From assembly GCA_030537145.1 (NCBI GenBank), contig JAUNON010000002.1:66916-120514 (forward strand): a stretch of DNA of 53,599 bases, given 5' to 3'. This DNA is from Lachnospiraceae bacterium. GTDB lineage: Bacteria; Bacillota; Clostridia; Lachnospirales; Lachnospiraceae. Positions 26,017-34,218 of the stretch are shown in pieces. A model generated the notes under the pieces. The model made no database searches, was not told the DNA's origin, and saw nothing but the letters and a program-made list of their open reading frames with translations. Each line of letters opens with the position of its first letter. Positions within the stretch are counted from its first letter, which is position 1. The position numbers and the translations under genes are program-made.

Positions 26017-26997
26017 TTACCAAACTTCCCCCGGATAACGCATTTTCCATTCCTTGCGGACTCTGGTCATGAGCTCCATCACATCGGAGGAATAGTCCAG
26101 CTTCATGATACTCTCATCACCCGAAAGCACTGCCTGCTCCATATCCTCTATCTCATACTGCAGCGCCAGACCAGTCTCCCCGGCTTCGATGATCTCCTGT
26201 TCCCCGGTTTGAGCGTCCACAATCACTGCCCGCTGGGCACGGGGATATTCCATAATTTCAATATACGCCTTTTCACAGCTTATCATGGCACGCTTCGGCT
26301 GCTTCGAGTGCATGGAAAGCGCCACCGTAGCCATCTGTCCGGAAGGATTCATAAGCAGCAGAGATGCCTGCTCGTCAGAACCGGTAGGCGATACCTTTCT
26401 CTGGCTAAGCACCTGATTCGGCGTTTCCTCCATAAAGCTTCTTACAATACTGAGGGCATACACGCCGATATCCAGCATTGCTCCGCCCGCCAGATTCATA
26501 TTAAAAAACCGGTTGGACATATTATATTCCTTAAAGCTTCCAAAGTTCATGGTTATCATCTGAGGCCTGCCGATCCGGCCGCTGGCCACGATTTTCCACA
26601 GCCTTTTATAGAGAGGCATATGCCAGATTGTCATTGCCTCTGCCAGCACAAGGCCCCGCTCCTTTGCCAGCACCTTCAGCTCCTCCAATTCCCGGCTGTT
26701 TAAAGTAATCGATTTTTCCGCCAGCACATGCTTTCCATGTAAAAGTGACTGACGGATATATTCGTAGTGCGTATTGTGAGGTGTCGTAATATAAATAATA
26801 TCCAGCAAATCATCCTGATACATTTCTTCATAGGAAGTATATAATTTCCCAACGCCATATTTTTCTGCAAAAGCCGCCCCCTTCTCCTGAGTCCGGTTAC
26901 AGACTCCATACAGCGTTTGATTCCGATTCTGAAGGGTCTGCGCCATCTCATTCGCAATCACTCCGGTTCCCAGCACGGCCCAATTCAATTTTCTCAT
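26017..26997 (-). CDS. Gfo/Idh/MocA family oxidoreductase
   Basis: A 326-residue NAD(P)-dependent enzyme. The Rossmann motif is AVLGTGVIANEMAQTL (about 6-21), the substrate-side lysine motif appears as AEKSITLN (EKP-type), and the C-terminal alpha/beta domain is of normal length. The family oxidises or reduces sugars and sugar derivatives. GGAGGAG lies just before the ATG at 26997, which overrides longer in-frame starts that overlap this ribosome site. It lies 37 bases upstream of the alpha-galactosidase in the same direction. The specific substrate is unknown. Confidence 0.92.
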   Translation of the reverse strand: MRKLNWAVLGTGVIANEMAQTLQNRNQTLYGVCNRTQEKGAAFAEKYGVGKLYTSYEEMYQDDLLDIIYITTPHNTHYEYIRQSLLHGKHVLAEKSITLNSRELEELKVLAKERGLVLAEAMTIWHMPLYKRLWKIVASGRIGRPQMITMNFGSFKEYNMSNRFFNMNLAGGAMLDIGVYALSIVRSFMEETPNQVLSQRKVSPTGSDEQASLLLMNPSGQMATVALSMHSKQPKRAMISCEKAYIEIMEYPRAQRAVIVDAQTGEQEIIEAGETGLALQYEIEDMEQAVLSGDESIMKLDYSSDVMELMTRVRKEWKMRYPGEVW

Positions 26998-27030
26998 CGC
27001 ATTCTCCTCCATTGCAGGCATAATTCCGTA

Positions 27031-28284
27031 TCATCCCTGTTTCGTTCCCGCTTCCGCCGCCCTGACAGACCTTACAAACAGCACCATTCCCAAAACAAAA
27101 ACAACTACCAGAACGCCGATTCCCAGACTCTGCTTCCCCGTTGCCTGAGAAACCGCCCCCACCAGTGTGGTTCCCATAAAGGACGCTCCCTTGCCGCAGA
27201 TATCCAGAAGGCCGAAATATTCCCCGGAATTCTCTGCAGGAATGATCTTCGCAAAATGGGACCGGGAAAGCGCCTGCACTCCGCCCTGAAACAGGCCCAC
27301 GCAGACCGCCAGAATCCAGAAATGCACCTGCGTGCTCATAAACATGGCAAAAACGGCAATACCTGTATAGGCGGCAATACAGACCAGTATCAGGCGGTCC
27401 GAAGCATATTTTGCAGACAGCCTTCCAAAGGCAATGGCCGACGGAAACGCCACGATCTGCGTCACCAAAAGCGCCAGCAGCAGGCCGGTGGTATCCAGCC
27501 CCAGCGCAGTCCCGTATGCGGTAGCCATATCAATGATCGTATATACTCCGTCAATGTAAAAGAAATAAGCCAGCAGAAACAGCAATACCCTGGGCTTCTC
27601 CTTCAATCCCCTTAAGGTATGCCCTAACCTGCGGAAGCTGTCGGCTACCGCCCTTGGCTGCCGTTCCATATAATGGATCTGTCTGTAGTTTTTCAGCAGC
27701 GGCACCGTTACGGCAAACCACCATACCGACACAATGGCAAAGGAGATCAGCATAGCCGTCGTCATGGAAATGCCGATCACATCTTTGCCCAGCACGATCA
27801 AAAGGCTGACCAGAAACGGGATGCAGCTTCCGATATAACCCCAGGCATACCCCTGGGAGGACACCCGGTCCAGCCTGTCCTCCGTGGTCACGTCCGTAAG
27901 CATGGAATCGTAAAAAACCAGAGTTGCCGAATAACCGGTCTTTGCTATGATAAAAATAATCAAAAAGGAAAGCCAGGTATGGCACAGGCCCAGGGCCAGA
28001 CAGCCGCCCGCTCCTACAATCAGGAACGCCAAAAACAGCGGCTTTTTAAAATTCTTATAATCTGCAATCGTCCCGAACACCGGGCCGATCAGCGCCACAA
28101 TTACCGTAACCACAGACGCCGCATAGCCCCAATAGGCCAGATAATCCACCGAGGACAGTCCTGCGGAATCGGCCAGATAATTAAAGTAGATGGGAAGTAT
28201 GGTGGCGGCCAGCAGTACAAAGGCGGAATTTCCCACATCGTATAAAATCCATGATTTCTCCAGTTTTGTCAGCTTACGATCCAT
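27031..28284 (-). CDS. MFS transporter, UMF1 (Atg22-like) family
   Basis: A 417-residue protein with 12 membrane segments. The start SWILYDVGNSAFVLL is the marker of the UMF1/Atg22-like MFS group, and the GYSATLVFYDSMLTDV segment (about 116-131) also fits. AAGGAGG precedes the ATG. It ends 33 bases before the Gfo/Idh gene downstream, in one leftward run with the alpha-galactosidase, so sugar or sugar-derivative transport is plausible but unproven. Related yeast proteins export amino acids from the vacuole. Confidence 0.9.
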   Translation of the reverse strand: MDRKLTKLEKSWILYDVGNSAFVLLAATILPIYFNYLADSAGLSSVDYLAYWGYAASVVTVIVALIGPVFGTIADYKNFKKPLFLAFLIVGAGGCLALGLCHTWLSFLIIFIIAKTGYSATLVFYDSMLTDVTTEDRLDRVSSQGYAWGYIGSCIPFLVSLLIVLGKDVIGISMTTAMLISFAIVSVWWFAVTVPLLKNYRQIHYMERQPRAVADSFRRLGHTLRGLKEKPRVLLFLLAYFFYIDGVYTIIDMATAYGTALGLDTTGLLLALLVTQIVAFPSAIAFGRLSAKYASDRLILVCIAAYTGIAVFAMFMSTQVHFWILAVCVGLFQGGVQALSRSHFAKIIPAENSGEYFGLLDICGKGASFMGTTLVGAVSQATGKQSLGIGVLVVVFVLGMVLFVRSVRAAEAGTKQG

Positions 28285-28293
28285 CTTTCCTCC

Positions 28294-29100
28294 TTACTCG
28301 GCTTCAAAGGTATGGGCATACTTTTCGTCCAGCACCAATATTCCCGTCTCAAATGCCTGATACATTTCCGTAATCATGTCTACCGCCATACCAACCGCCC
28401 GATCATAGGACCGAATCAGACGCCTTGTACTTTCCCGGCATTTTTCATTCGGCTGAATATTGATCATCAGCCCTCCAAGAGTATCCCATTTTCCCACAAG
28501 CTTTAGGAGCATCCGCACAGCGGTGCGCTTTGGCCTCCCCGGCGCCACAAAGAAATTGTTGTAAAACCGTGTGGATCGCAGCGCCTCCTGAATCTGCGTC
28601 GTTGAAAAGTCCGAAAAAATATGCTGTATCACAGCAGCCTCCTTGATATCCGGGCTGATATGGTTTGCGGGCCGGTGGCTTAAGGGATTATAACCGTCGT
28701 GTATCATCAGAGCCCTGTCGAATTCGGATTCAATCTCTGAATGAGTCACTCCCGTCCTTTGAATCCATTCCTCCACCACAGGATGGCAAGTACGATCCAG
28801 GGCAAAGTGGCAGAGAAAGCCGTAAATATAGATCTCTACTGCCTCCTTTTCCACGCCCCGATACTGCTGCGCTTTCTCAAACATTTCCTGAAAAACATCC
28901 GTTCCCTGCCACCGGTGCATCCGGCTGCCAAAATAATTCACCTCATTTGACTTCAAAGGCCGGTAATAAAACAAGATATCCGGCCCGTGCAGGCCGATCC
29001 GAAACAGCCGCTGTTCCTTCCGGATCACCTGCCGGACAGGCTTAGGCAGCCGCTTTAAAACATCCTTTCCAAATCGGTAATGCGCATATGTGGATGGCAT
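28294..29100 (-). CDS. Zinc-dependent phospholipase C family protein
   Basis: A 268-residue protein of the zinc-dependent phospholipase C/S1-P1 nuclease-like family (PF00882). Likely zinc ligands are seen in STYAHYRF, GLHGPDI, GFLCHFALDRTCHPVV (about 92-107) and THSEIESEFDR. There is no signal peptide, unlike toxin-type phospholipases, so it is probably a cytoplasmic hydrolase of unknown substrate. It ends 9 bases before the MFS gene, which suggests co-transcription, although its functional link to the sugar genes is unclear. Confidence 0.88.
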   Translation of the reverse strand: MPSTYAHYRFGKDVLKRLPKPVRQVIRKEQRLFRIGLHGPDILFYYRPLKSNEVNYFGSRMHRWQGTDVFQEMFEKAQQYRGVEKEAVEIYIYGFLCHFALDRTCHPVVEEWIQRTGVTHSEIESEFDRALMIHDGYNPLSHRPANHISPDIKEAAVIQHIFSDFSTTQIQEALRSTRFYNNFFVAPGRPKRTAVRMLLKLVGKWDTLGGLMINIQPNEKCRESTRRLIRSYDRAVGMAVDMITEMYQAFETGILVLDEKYAHTFEAE

Positions 29101-29168
29101 AATTATTTCCTCCGCTAAACTATCCTTTTTTTAAACATTTTAACGGGCTTCTGCGGCCCTGTACCCCT

Positions 29169-30137
29169 CTATTCACAGGGGAATTTCATTCCCCAGGACT
29201 CCCGGATCTGATCCATCAGCTCCATCACCCGCAACGTCTCTCTGTGAGGCATCTGAGGGCATTCGGTTTTGCCCTGCCTGATGGCTTCCATGCAGGCTAA
29301 TACCTCATATTCATAACCGTTGATCTGCTCCGGTACCGGATAGCGGGCAATCTGCTTCCGCTCCAGGTCAAACACACGAATCTCTTCACAGTTATTAATA
29401 TTCTGAACCTCAATATATCCCTTATCTCCGTTTATTACCCCCTGACGGTCCGTCAAAGCCAGCATATCGCTGTGCAGCACAGCCATCCTTCCATCCTCAA
29501 AAACCAGGGTAATGCTGTTCATCCAGTCCACGCCTCTGGGAGACATCACCGCACTGGAGGATACCTCCTTCACCTCACTATGGAAGGTCATCAGAGCGAA
29601 ATTAATGGGATAGACGCCAAGATCCAAAAGAGCCCCTCCGGCCAGCTCCGGATTCTGCATCCGGTCTACATGGGGCAGCACATAGCCCAAATTCGCCGTC
29701 AGAGAGGTTACCCTTCCGATCACACCGCTCTCCACCAGATCATCAATCATCTTTCTGCTGGGCATATACCGGGTCCAGATAGCCTCCGCCAATAAAAGTC
29801 CTTTTTCCTCCGCCAGGCCGATCAGTTCCCTGGCCTGAGCGGCATTGACCGTAAAGGCCTTCTCCACCAATACATGCTTTCCGTGCTCCAGGCACAGCTT
29901 CGCATATGGATAATGGTGGGAATGGGGTGTCGCCACGTAAACCAGCTCCACCTCCGGGTCCTCCAGCATCTCCTCATAAGAACCGTATGCTTTCGCAAAG
30001 CCCCATCGATCGGCAAACGCCTGCGCCCGCTCCAGACTTCTGGAAGCTACCGCATAACGCTCCACTCCCTCCAATCCGGACACTGCCTGCGCCATAGAAT
30101 TCGCAATACCGCCCGGTGCTAAAATGGAAAACTTCAT
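29169..30137 (-). CDS. Gfo/Idh/MocA family oxidoreductase (first gene of the sugar cluster)
   Basis: A 322-residue NAD(P)-binding enzyme, starting with the Rossmann motif ILAPGGIANSMAQAV and carrying VLVEKAFTVN (EKP-type) and GGALLDLGVYPINFA. It is similar in layout to, but clearly distinct from, the oxidoreductase at 26017; the YVATPHSHHYPYAKLCLEH region is the best shared block. AAAGGAGGAAGGG precedes the ATG. No convincing promoter could be picked in the 237-base gap upstream, which holds a half copy of the palindromic repeat and the uraA terminator. Confidence 0.92.
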   Translation of the reverse strand: MKFSILAPGGIANSMAQAVSGLEGVERYAVASRSLERAQAFADRWGFAKAYGSYEEMLEDPEVELVYVATPHSHHYPYAKLCLEHGKHVLVEKAFTVNAAQARELIGLAEEKGLLLAEAIWTRYMPSRKMIDDLVESGVIGRVTSLTANLGYVLPHVDRMQNPELAGGALLDLGVYPINFALMTFHSEVKEVSSSAVMSPRGVDWMNSITLVFEDGRMAVLHSDMLALTDRQGVINGDKGYIEVQNINNCEEIRVFDLERKQIARYPVPEQINGYEYEVLACMEAIRQGKTECPQMPHRETLRVMELMDQIRESWGMKFPCE

Positions 30138-30272
30138 CTACCCTTCCTCCTTTATCTATTCTTAACCAATCCTTTGTTTTCTACCAAATGTAATCAAAAT
30201 TCCTACCGTTTTATTTTAGCAAATCCGGACTCAGAATGCTACTATTTCCCGTATAGGAGAGGAAATTTCCCA

Positions 30273-30310
30273 ATACAGATCCTTTTTCTTTTCGATTTTG
30301 CGGCAGCTCC
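30273..30310. repeat. Palindromic repeat family, half copy (copy C)
   Basis: ATACAGATCC at the left and GATTTTGCGGCAGCTCC at the right end match one arm of the full element at 36301, including the inner TTTTTCTTTTC run. The partner arm is missing or decayed, so this half alone cannot form the long stem. Confidence 0.75.
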
Positions 30311-30316
30311 ACGATG

Positions 30317-30361
30317 AAAAGCGCAGGATCAGGCATACGCTCTGCCGAATCCTGCGCTTTT
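30317..30361. terminator. Terminator downstream of uraA
   Basis: AAAAGCGCAGGAT (30317-30329) and ATCCTGCGCTTTT (30349-30361) are perfect inverted copies, with a further GGCA/TGCC pairing in the loop. On the minus strand it ends in TTTTC, 14 bases after the uraA stop. Confidence 0.85.
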
Positions 30362-30374
30362 ATGAAATAATTTT

Positions 30375-31751
30375 TTACTGATGAATTCCTCTGTGCTTAT
30401 CTCCGGACTCGTTGACACCGAACTCATAGTCATTGCCCGGAAGGATCATGTTCAGCAGGATTCCCGCAATGGCTGCGATAGCCAGAGCAGTCAGCGTAAT
30501 GCTGGTGCCTGCCACAGTAAAGGTGATACCGCCGCTAAAGCCCAATCCGCAGACGAAAATCACGCCGGCAATAATCAGGTTTCTTGATTTGGTCAGATCC
30601 ACTTTATTCTCTACCACATTGCGGACACCAATGGCGGAAATCATACCATAAAGCATGAAGCTTACACCGCCGATGATGGAGGCCGGCATGGTGCTTATGA
30701 TGGCGGATACCTTCGGGATAAAACTGATAATTACGGCAAACACCGCCGCAATCCGGATTACCCGGGGATCGTATACTCTGCTCAGTTCCAGCACGCCGGT
30801 ATTTTCGCCGTAGGTAGTATTAGCCGGACCGCCGATCAAACCTGCAAGAGAGGTGGCAAGTCCATCGCCCAGCAGCGTTCTGTGCAGTCCCGGATCCGCC
30901 AGGAAGTTCTCTCCTACGGTGGCGGAGATCGCAGACATATCTCCTACGTGCTCCATCATTGTAGCAATGGCAATGGGAGCCATAACCAAAATCGCAGTAA
31001 TATCAAACTTGCAGATCTGGAACGGCGGAAGCCCTACCCAGCCTGCTGATGCTACAGAAGAGAAGTTCAGAATCGCCGAGCCGTCCGGATTTGTGATTCC
31101 GCATGCATTCATAATCAATGCAACCACATAGGAGATCACAACTCCCATCAAAATCGGAATGATCTTGAACATTCCCTTGCCCCAGATGTTGAAAATAATA
31201 ATGACTGCCAGAGCCACCAGAGCTAAGAACCAGTTTGTACCTGCATTGCCAATGGCAGAGGATGCCAGGCTCAGACCAATACAAATGATGACCGGTCCGG
31301 TCACTACCGGCGGAAGGAAGCGCATCACACGTTTCACTCCCACCAAACGGATAATCAGCGCCATTACCAGATACAGCAGACCTGCAACCACCACACCGCC
31401 GCAGGCATAAGCCGCTTTTTCATTTACCGCCATATCCGCATAGATCCCTGTATTCAGGTTTGCCACGGTAGAAAAGCCGCCCAGGAATGCGAAGGAAGAG
31501 CCCAAAAACGCAGGCACCTTCATTTTAGCACACACATGGAACAGCAGCGTACCGAATCCGGCACAAAACAAAGTAACGGAAACCGTCAGGCCTCTGGATA
31601 TTTCCTCCCCGCAGGCCTGTACAAAATAGCTGTTCACCAGAATGGGCACCAGGATCGTAGCTCCGAACATGGCGAACATATGCTGCAGGCCAAGCAGCAG
31701 CATTTTAGGAACTCCCAGCTTTCTGGCATCACGAATTGCATCTTGATTCAT
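30375..31751 (-). CDS. uraA: Uracil permease (NCS2 nucleobase transporter)
   Basis: A 458-residue membrane protein of the NCS2/UraA family. The substrate-site motifs are visible: MMEHVGD (Glu and His of helix 8, about 263-269) and GGPANTTYGENTGVL (helix 10, about 304-318). The start contains LLGLQHMFAMFGATILVP, the family signature. It should import uracil with protons. GAGGAGG precedes the ATG. It lies 58 bases downstream of the trigger-factor-like gene on the same strand and is followed by a clear terminator. No riboswitch or PyrR-type leader was recognised in the short gap. Confidence 0.93.
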   Translation of the reverse strand: MNQDAIRDARKLGVPKMLLLGLQHMFAMFGATILVPILVNSYFVQACGEEISRGLTVSVTLFCAGFGTLLFHVCAKMKVPAFLGSSFAFLGGFSTVANLNTGIYADMAVNEKAAYACGGVVVAGLLYLVMALIIRLVGVKRVMRFLPPVVTGPVIICIGLSLASSAIGNAGTNWFLALVALAVIIIFNIWGKGMFKIIPILMGVVISYVVALIMNACGITNPDGSAILNFSSVASAGWVGLPPFQICKFDITAILVMAPIAIATMMEHVGDMSAISATVGENFLADPGLHRTLLGDGLATSLAGLIGGPANTTYGENTGVLELSRVYDPRVIRIAAVFAVIISFIPKVSAIISTMPASIIGGVSFMLYGMISAIGVRNVVENKVDLTKSRNLIIAGVIFVCGLGFSGGITFTVAGTSITLTALAIAAIAGILLNMILPGNDYEFGVNESGDKHRGIHQ

Positions 31752-31809
31752 CTTAATCCTCCTCTTTCGCTTTAAAATATACTAGTACAGAGGCTTTCCA
31801 TCCCCTGAA

Positions 31810-33234
31810 TTAGTTTTCTTCTGTCACCGGCTCCCCGGCAGCGTCTGTGCCGCTCTCACTTTCGCTCTCCGCTGCATCTCCCTCTGATACAGCTTCGGTC
31901 GTATTCTCCGGTTCCTCATTTCCGGCAGCCAGCTCTGTCTCTTCCTCTGACGCGGCCTCACTTACCGCTTCCGACTCGGATTCTGTCTCCGGCGTTTCCT
32001 GAATCACCGCATTTTCCTTTACAAAACGCAGCGCCTTATCCATCAAAAGATCGATTCTCAGCATCGCCTCGCCATATTCCGCAATCAGATCATCGGCAGA
32101 CGCATATCCATTATTCTCGGCATATTCCGCACAGCCGGTCTGGAATTCTTCATCGGAAATCGTAAGTCCCTCCTGCTGGGCGATGGCAATCAAAATCAGC
32201 TCCGCCTGCAGATTCTGTTCTACAGCCTCAGAAATCGCCTGCTGGAATTGTTCTTCGGTCATGCCGAAAAACTGCTGGGTAAAGTCAGCCAGCTCCATCC
32301 CGTACTGCTCGGCATAACTCTCATAGACCTGTCTCATGGAGGCCTCGCTGTAATCCACCAGATCCTGGGGATACTCGTTTACAGTACATATATTATAAAG
32401 CTGAATCATCAGATCCTGATAGATCATGCCCTCCTGATCCTGCGTCGCCTGGCTTTCCAGCTCCTCCTTCAGATAAGCCCGGTATCCGTCCACTGTGGAA
32501 TACGCTCCCTCGCTGAGCGCATCCACCAGCGTATCCGTCACCTCCGGCATAACCTTAACGGAATTTACAGTCACGGTAAAGACCACTTCCTGCCCGGCCA
32601 GCTCCTCGCTGCCGTAATTTTCCGGAAAGGTCAGGTTCAGATCTACGGTATCTCCCACTTCAACGCCGATCAGGCCGTCCTCAAAGCCATCAATAAAGGT
32701 ATCGGAGCCGATTGTCAGGTCAAAGCCCTGAGCCGTACCGCCGTCAAAAGCCACGCCGTCCTTCTTGCCTTCGTAATCAATATTGACGGTATCGCCTTCC
32801 TGAACGGTCCCATCCGTCTGGTCATCGTACATCTCTGCATTAGCCACCCGTTCCTCTATGGCCGCATCAACATCCTCCTCCGTCACCTGAACCGGATCCA
32901 CTGTCACAGTCAGTCCCTTGTAATCCCCTACCGTAACATAATCCAGCGCATTGTATTCCGGACGTTCCCCCAGCTCTTCTGCGGTAATCTCTTCCGCTTC
33001 CTCGCTCATCGCTTCGGAGGCCTCCTCCGGCTTTTCTGTACTCTCCTCCGATGCGGCCTCCTCTGTCAGGAGCTCGCTCTCCGTCTCGTCGGAGGACTGG
33101 GTCTTTGCTTCCGTCCCGGTCTGCGTCGCCGCCTCTGTCTTAGCCTCAGTCTCCCCGCTCTTCTTGAAAGAACAGCCTGCAGCCGTCAGGCAGGCACAGC
33201 CCAGCAATACTGCCATCAATACTTTTTTCTTCAT
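31810..33234 (-). CDS. Trigger factor-like peptidyl-prolyl isomerase, predicted lipoprotein
   Basis: A 474-residue predicted surface lipoprotein. The signal peptide ends in the lipobox LTAAGC with Cys21. A glutamate/serine/threonine-rich linker (about 25-95) follows, then an FKBP-type isomerase domain (EGDTVNIDYEGKKDGVAFDG, then FIDGFEDGLIGVEVGD) and a trigger-factor C-terminal, SurA-like helical domain (about 225-410). Another low-complexity acidic tail of about 65 residues closes it. The ribosome-binding N-domain of ordinary trigger factor is absent. It should fold exported proteins at the outer face of the membrane, a role like PrsA. GAGAGG lies 10 bases before the ATG. Confidence 0.9.
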   Translation of the reverse strand: MKKKVLMAVLLGCACLTAAGCSFKKSGETEAKTEAATQTGTEAKTQSSDETESELLTEEAASEESTEKPEEASEAMSEEAEEITAEELGERPEYNALDYVTVGDYKGLTVTVDPVQVTEEDVDAAIEERVANAEMYDDQTDGTVQEGDTVNIDYEGKKDGVAFDGGTAQGFDLTIGSDTFIDGFEDGLIGVEVGDTVDLNLTFPENYGSEELAGQEVVFTVTVNSVKVMPEVTDTLVDALSEGAYSTVDGYRAYLKEELESQATQDQEGMIYQDLMIQLYNICTVNEYPQDLVDYSEASMRQVYESYAEQYGMELADFTQQFFGMTEEQFQQAISEAVEQNLQAELILIAIAQQEGLTISDEEFQTGCAEYAENNGYASADDLIAEYGEAMLRIDLLMDKALRFVKENAVIQETPETESESEAVSEAASEEETELAAGNEEPENTTEAVSEGDAAESESESGTDAAGEPVTEEN

Positions 33235-33307
33235 TTTAAATACATCCTCTCAAACAATTTTCCATTTTGTTCCGCGCGCGTAGCTGCGCATCGTTTGCCC
33301 GTAGGGC

Positions 33308-33375
33308 TTTTATCTCATAGGAAAGTCGCATACTTTCGCACTTTAAAGCAACAATGTCTTTCCTATGAGATAAAA
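33308..33375. repeat. 18-bp perfect inverted repeat in the leader of the lipoprotein trigger factor
   Basis: TTTTATCTCATAGGAAAG (33308-33325) and CTTTCCTATGAGATAAAA (33358-33375) are perfect inverted copies with a 32-base loop. An alternative, smaller hairpin uses part of the same left arm (GAAAGT, CGCAT, ACTTTC near 33321-33337), so two structures could compete. It may be an attenuator, a terminator, or a small mobile palindrome. Confidence 0.7.
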
Positions 33376-33486
33376 AGGCTTCCCGGCCGTAAGACCGGCA
33401 CCTTCGTTTCAGTATAACACACTCTTTTCTATTTGGCACCAGAAATATAAGGAATAATTGTGAATTTATTGTGTAGAAGTTTTCTT

Positions 33487-33528
33487 GTAAGGAGATGTCG
33501 CAAAATTTCATTTGCAACAGCCCCTTAC
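33487..33528. repeat. Palindromic repeat family, short copy (copy D)
   Basis: GTAAGGAGATGT and ACAGCCCCTTAC pair with two mismatches around CGCAAAATTTCATTTGCA. The wording GTCGCAAAAT...CATTTGCAA is that of the right end of the 36301 element, with an extensive deletion. Confidence 0.65.
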
Positions 33529-33626
33529 GTTTTCTTTCGGATTTTGATCTTCGGCATATTGCACTTTCCAAAAAAGAATGATAGAATAAAAAAGATCGTC
33601 CGGTTTCCGGAAATAAGGAGGTACAT

Positions 33627-34121
33627 ATGAATAAATTTCTGATTGTTTTACTGGTTATTCTGGTAATACTGGTAGTCGTTCTTGCCGTTCTTTATTTTGT
33701 AGGCAGAAGGCTCCAGAAAAAGCAGGCCGCACAGGAAGAGCAGATGGAGGCTGCGAAACAGACCATCTCCATGCTGATTATAGATAAGAAGCTGATGCCC
33801 ATCAAGCAGTCCGGTCTCCCCCAGGTAGTCATCGATCAGACACCCAAGCTGATGCGCCGTTCCAAATTACCTATTGTGAAAGCAAAGGTGGGACCGAAGA
33901 TTATGACCCTGGTGGCCGACTCCAAAATATTTGACCTGATTCCCGTAAAGAAAGAGGTCAGAGCCGTGGTCAGCGGTATTTACATCATGGATGTAAAAGG
34001 GATTCGGGGACCGCTGGATACACCGGTTAAGAAAAAGAAACTGCGTGACCGCCTGAAGGCGAAGATCTCCGGCAAAAAGGAAGAGCCGCTGGAGGACAAA
34101 AAGAGTAAGAAAAAGAAATAG
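33627..34121 (+). CDS. Hypothetical membrane-anchored protein
   Basis: A 164-residue protein with one N-terminal membrane segment (FLIVLLVILVILVVVLAVLYFVG, about 4-26), a short coiled charged stretch (KKQAAQEEQMEAAKQ), a compact middle domain (SMLIIDKKLMPIKQSGLP, KAKVGPKIMTLVADSKIFDLIP, VSGIYIMDVKGIRG), and a very lysine-rich tail. The middle domain looks conserved and is probably cytoplasmic. I recall similar unnamed proteins in Lachnospiraceae but know no function. AAGGAGG precedes the ATG. A strong terminator follows at 34134-34193. Confidence 0.75.
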   Translation: MNKFLIVLLVILVILVVVLAVLYFVGRRLQKKQAAQEEQMEAAKQTISMLIIDKKLMPIKQSGLPQVVIDQTPKLMRRSKLPIVKAKVGPKIMTLVADSKIFDLIPVKKEVRAVVSGIYIMDVKGIRGPLDTPVKKKKLRDRLKAKISGKKEEPLEDKKSKKKK

Positions 34122-34133
34122 AACCGCTTAAAG

Positions 34134-34193
34134 GAGCCGCTGTAAAACAGATCTGCAAAGCTTTGATATGCACCTTCTGTTATACAGCGGCTC
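34134..34193. terminator. Bidirectional terminator between the hypothetical gene and murI
   Basis: GAGCCGCTGTAAAACAGA (34134-34151) and TCTGTTATACAGCGGCTC (34176-34193) pair with one mismatch and are followed by TTATTTTTTG. It lies between convergent genes. The loop (TCTGCAAAGCTTTGATATGCA) is reminiscent of the palindromic repeat family, but the arms differ. Confidence 0.85.
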
Positions 34194-34218
34194 TTATTTT
34201 TTGTTATTTTCCATTCTG

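Larger units (their letters stand above)
33235..33626. other. 392-base gap with stacked palindromes between divergent genes
   Basis: No gene is supported here. It holds the leader of the trigger-factor-like gene, with an 18-bp inverted repeat at 33308-33375 and a likely minus-strand -10 (TATACT, on the plus strand AGTATA near 33412) with no good -35. It also holds a short repeat copy at 33487-33528, and the ribosome site AAGGAGG of the plus-strand gene at its right end. Confidence 0.5.

Noticed and set aside
24678..26072. A 464-codon plus-strand frame across the alpha-galactosidase.
   Set aside because: It is antisense to a complete GH36 enzyme, with no ribosome site and no recognisable domain.
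33236..33571. A 111-codon minus-strand frame upstream of the lipoprotein trigger factor.
   Set aside because: It spans two palindromes and the promoter region, has no ribosome site and no domain.
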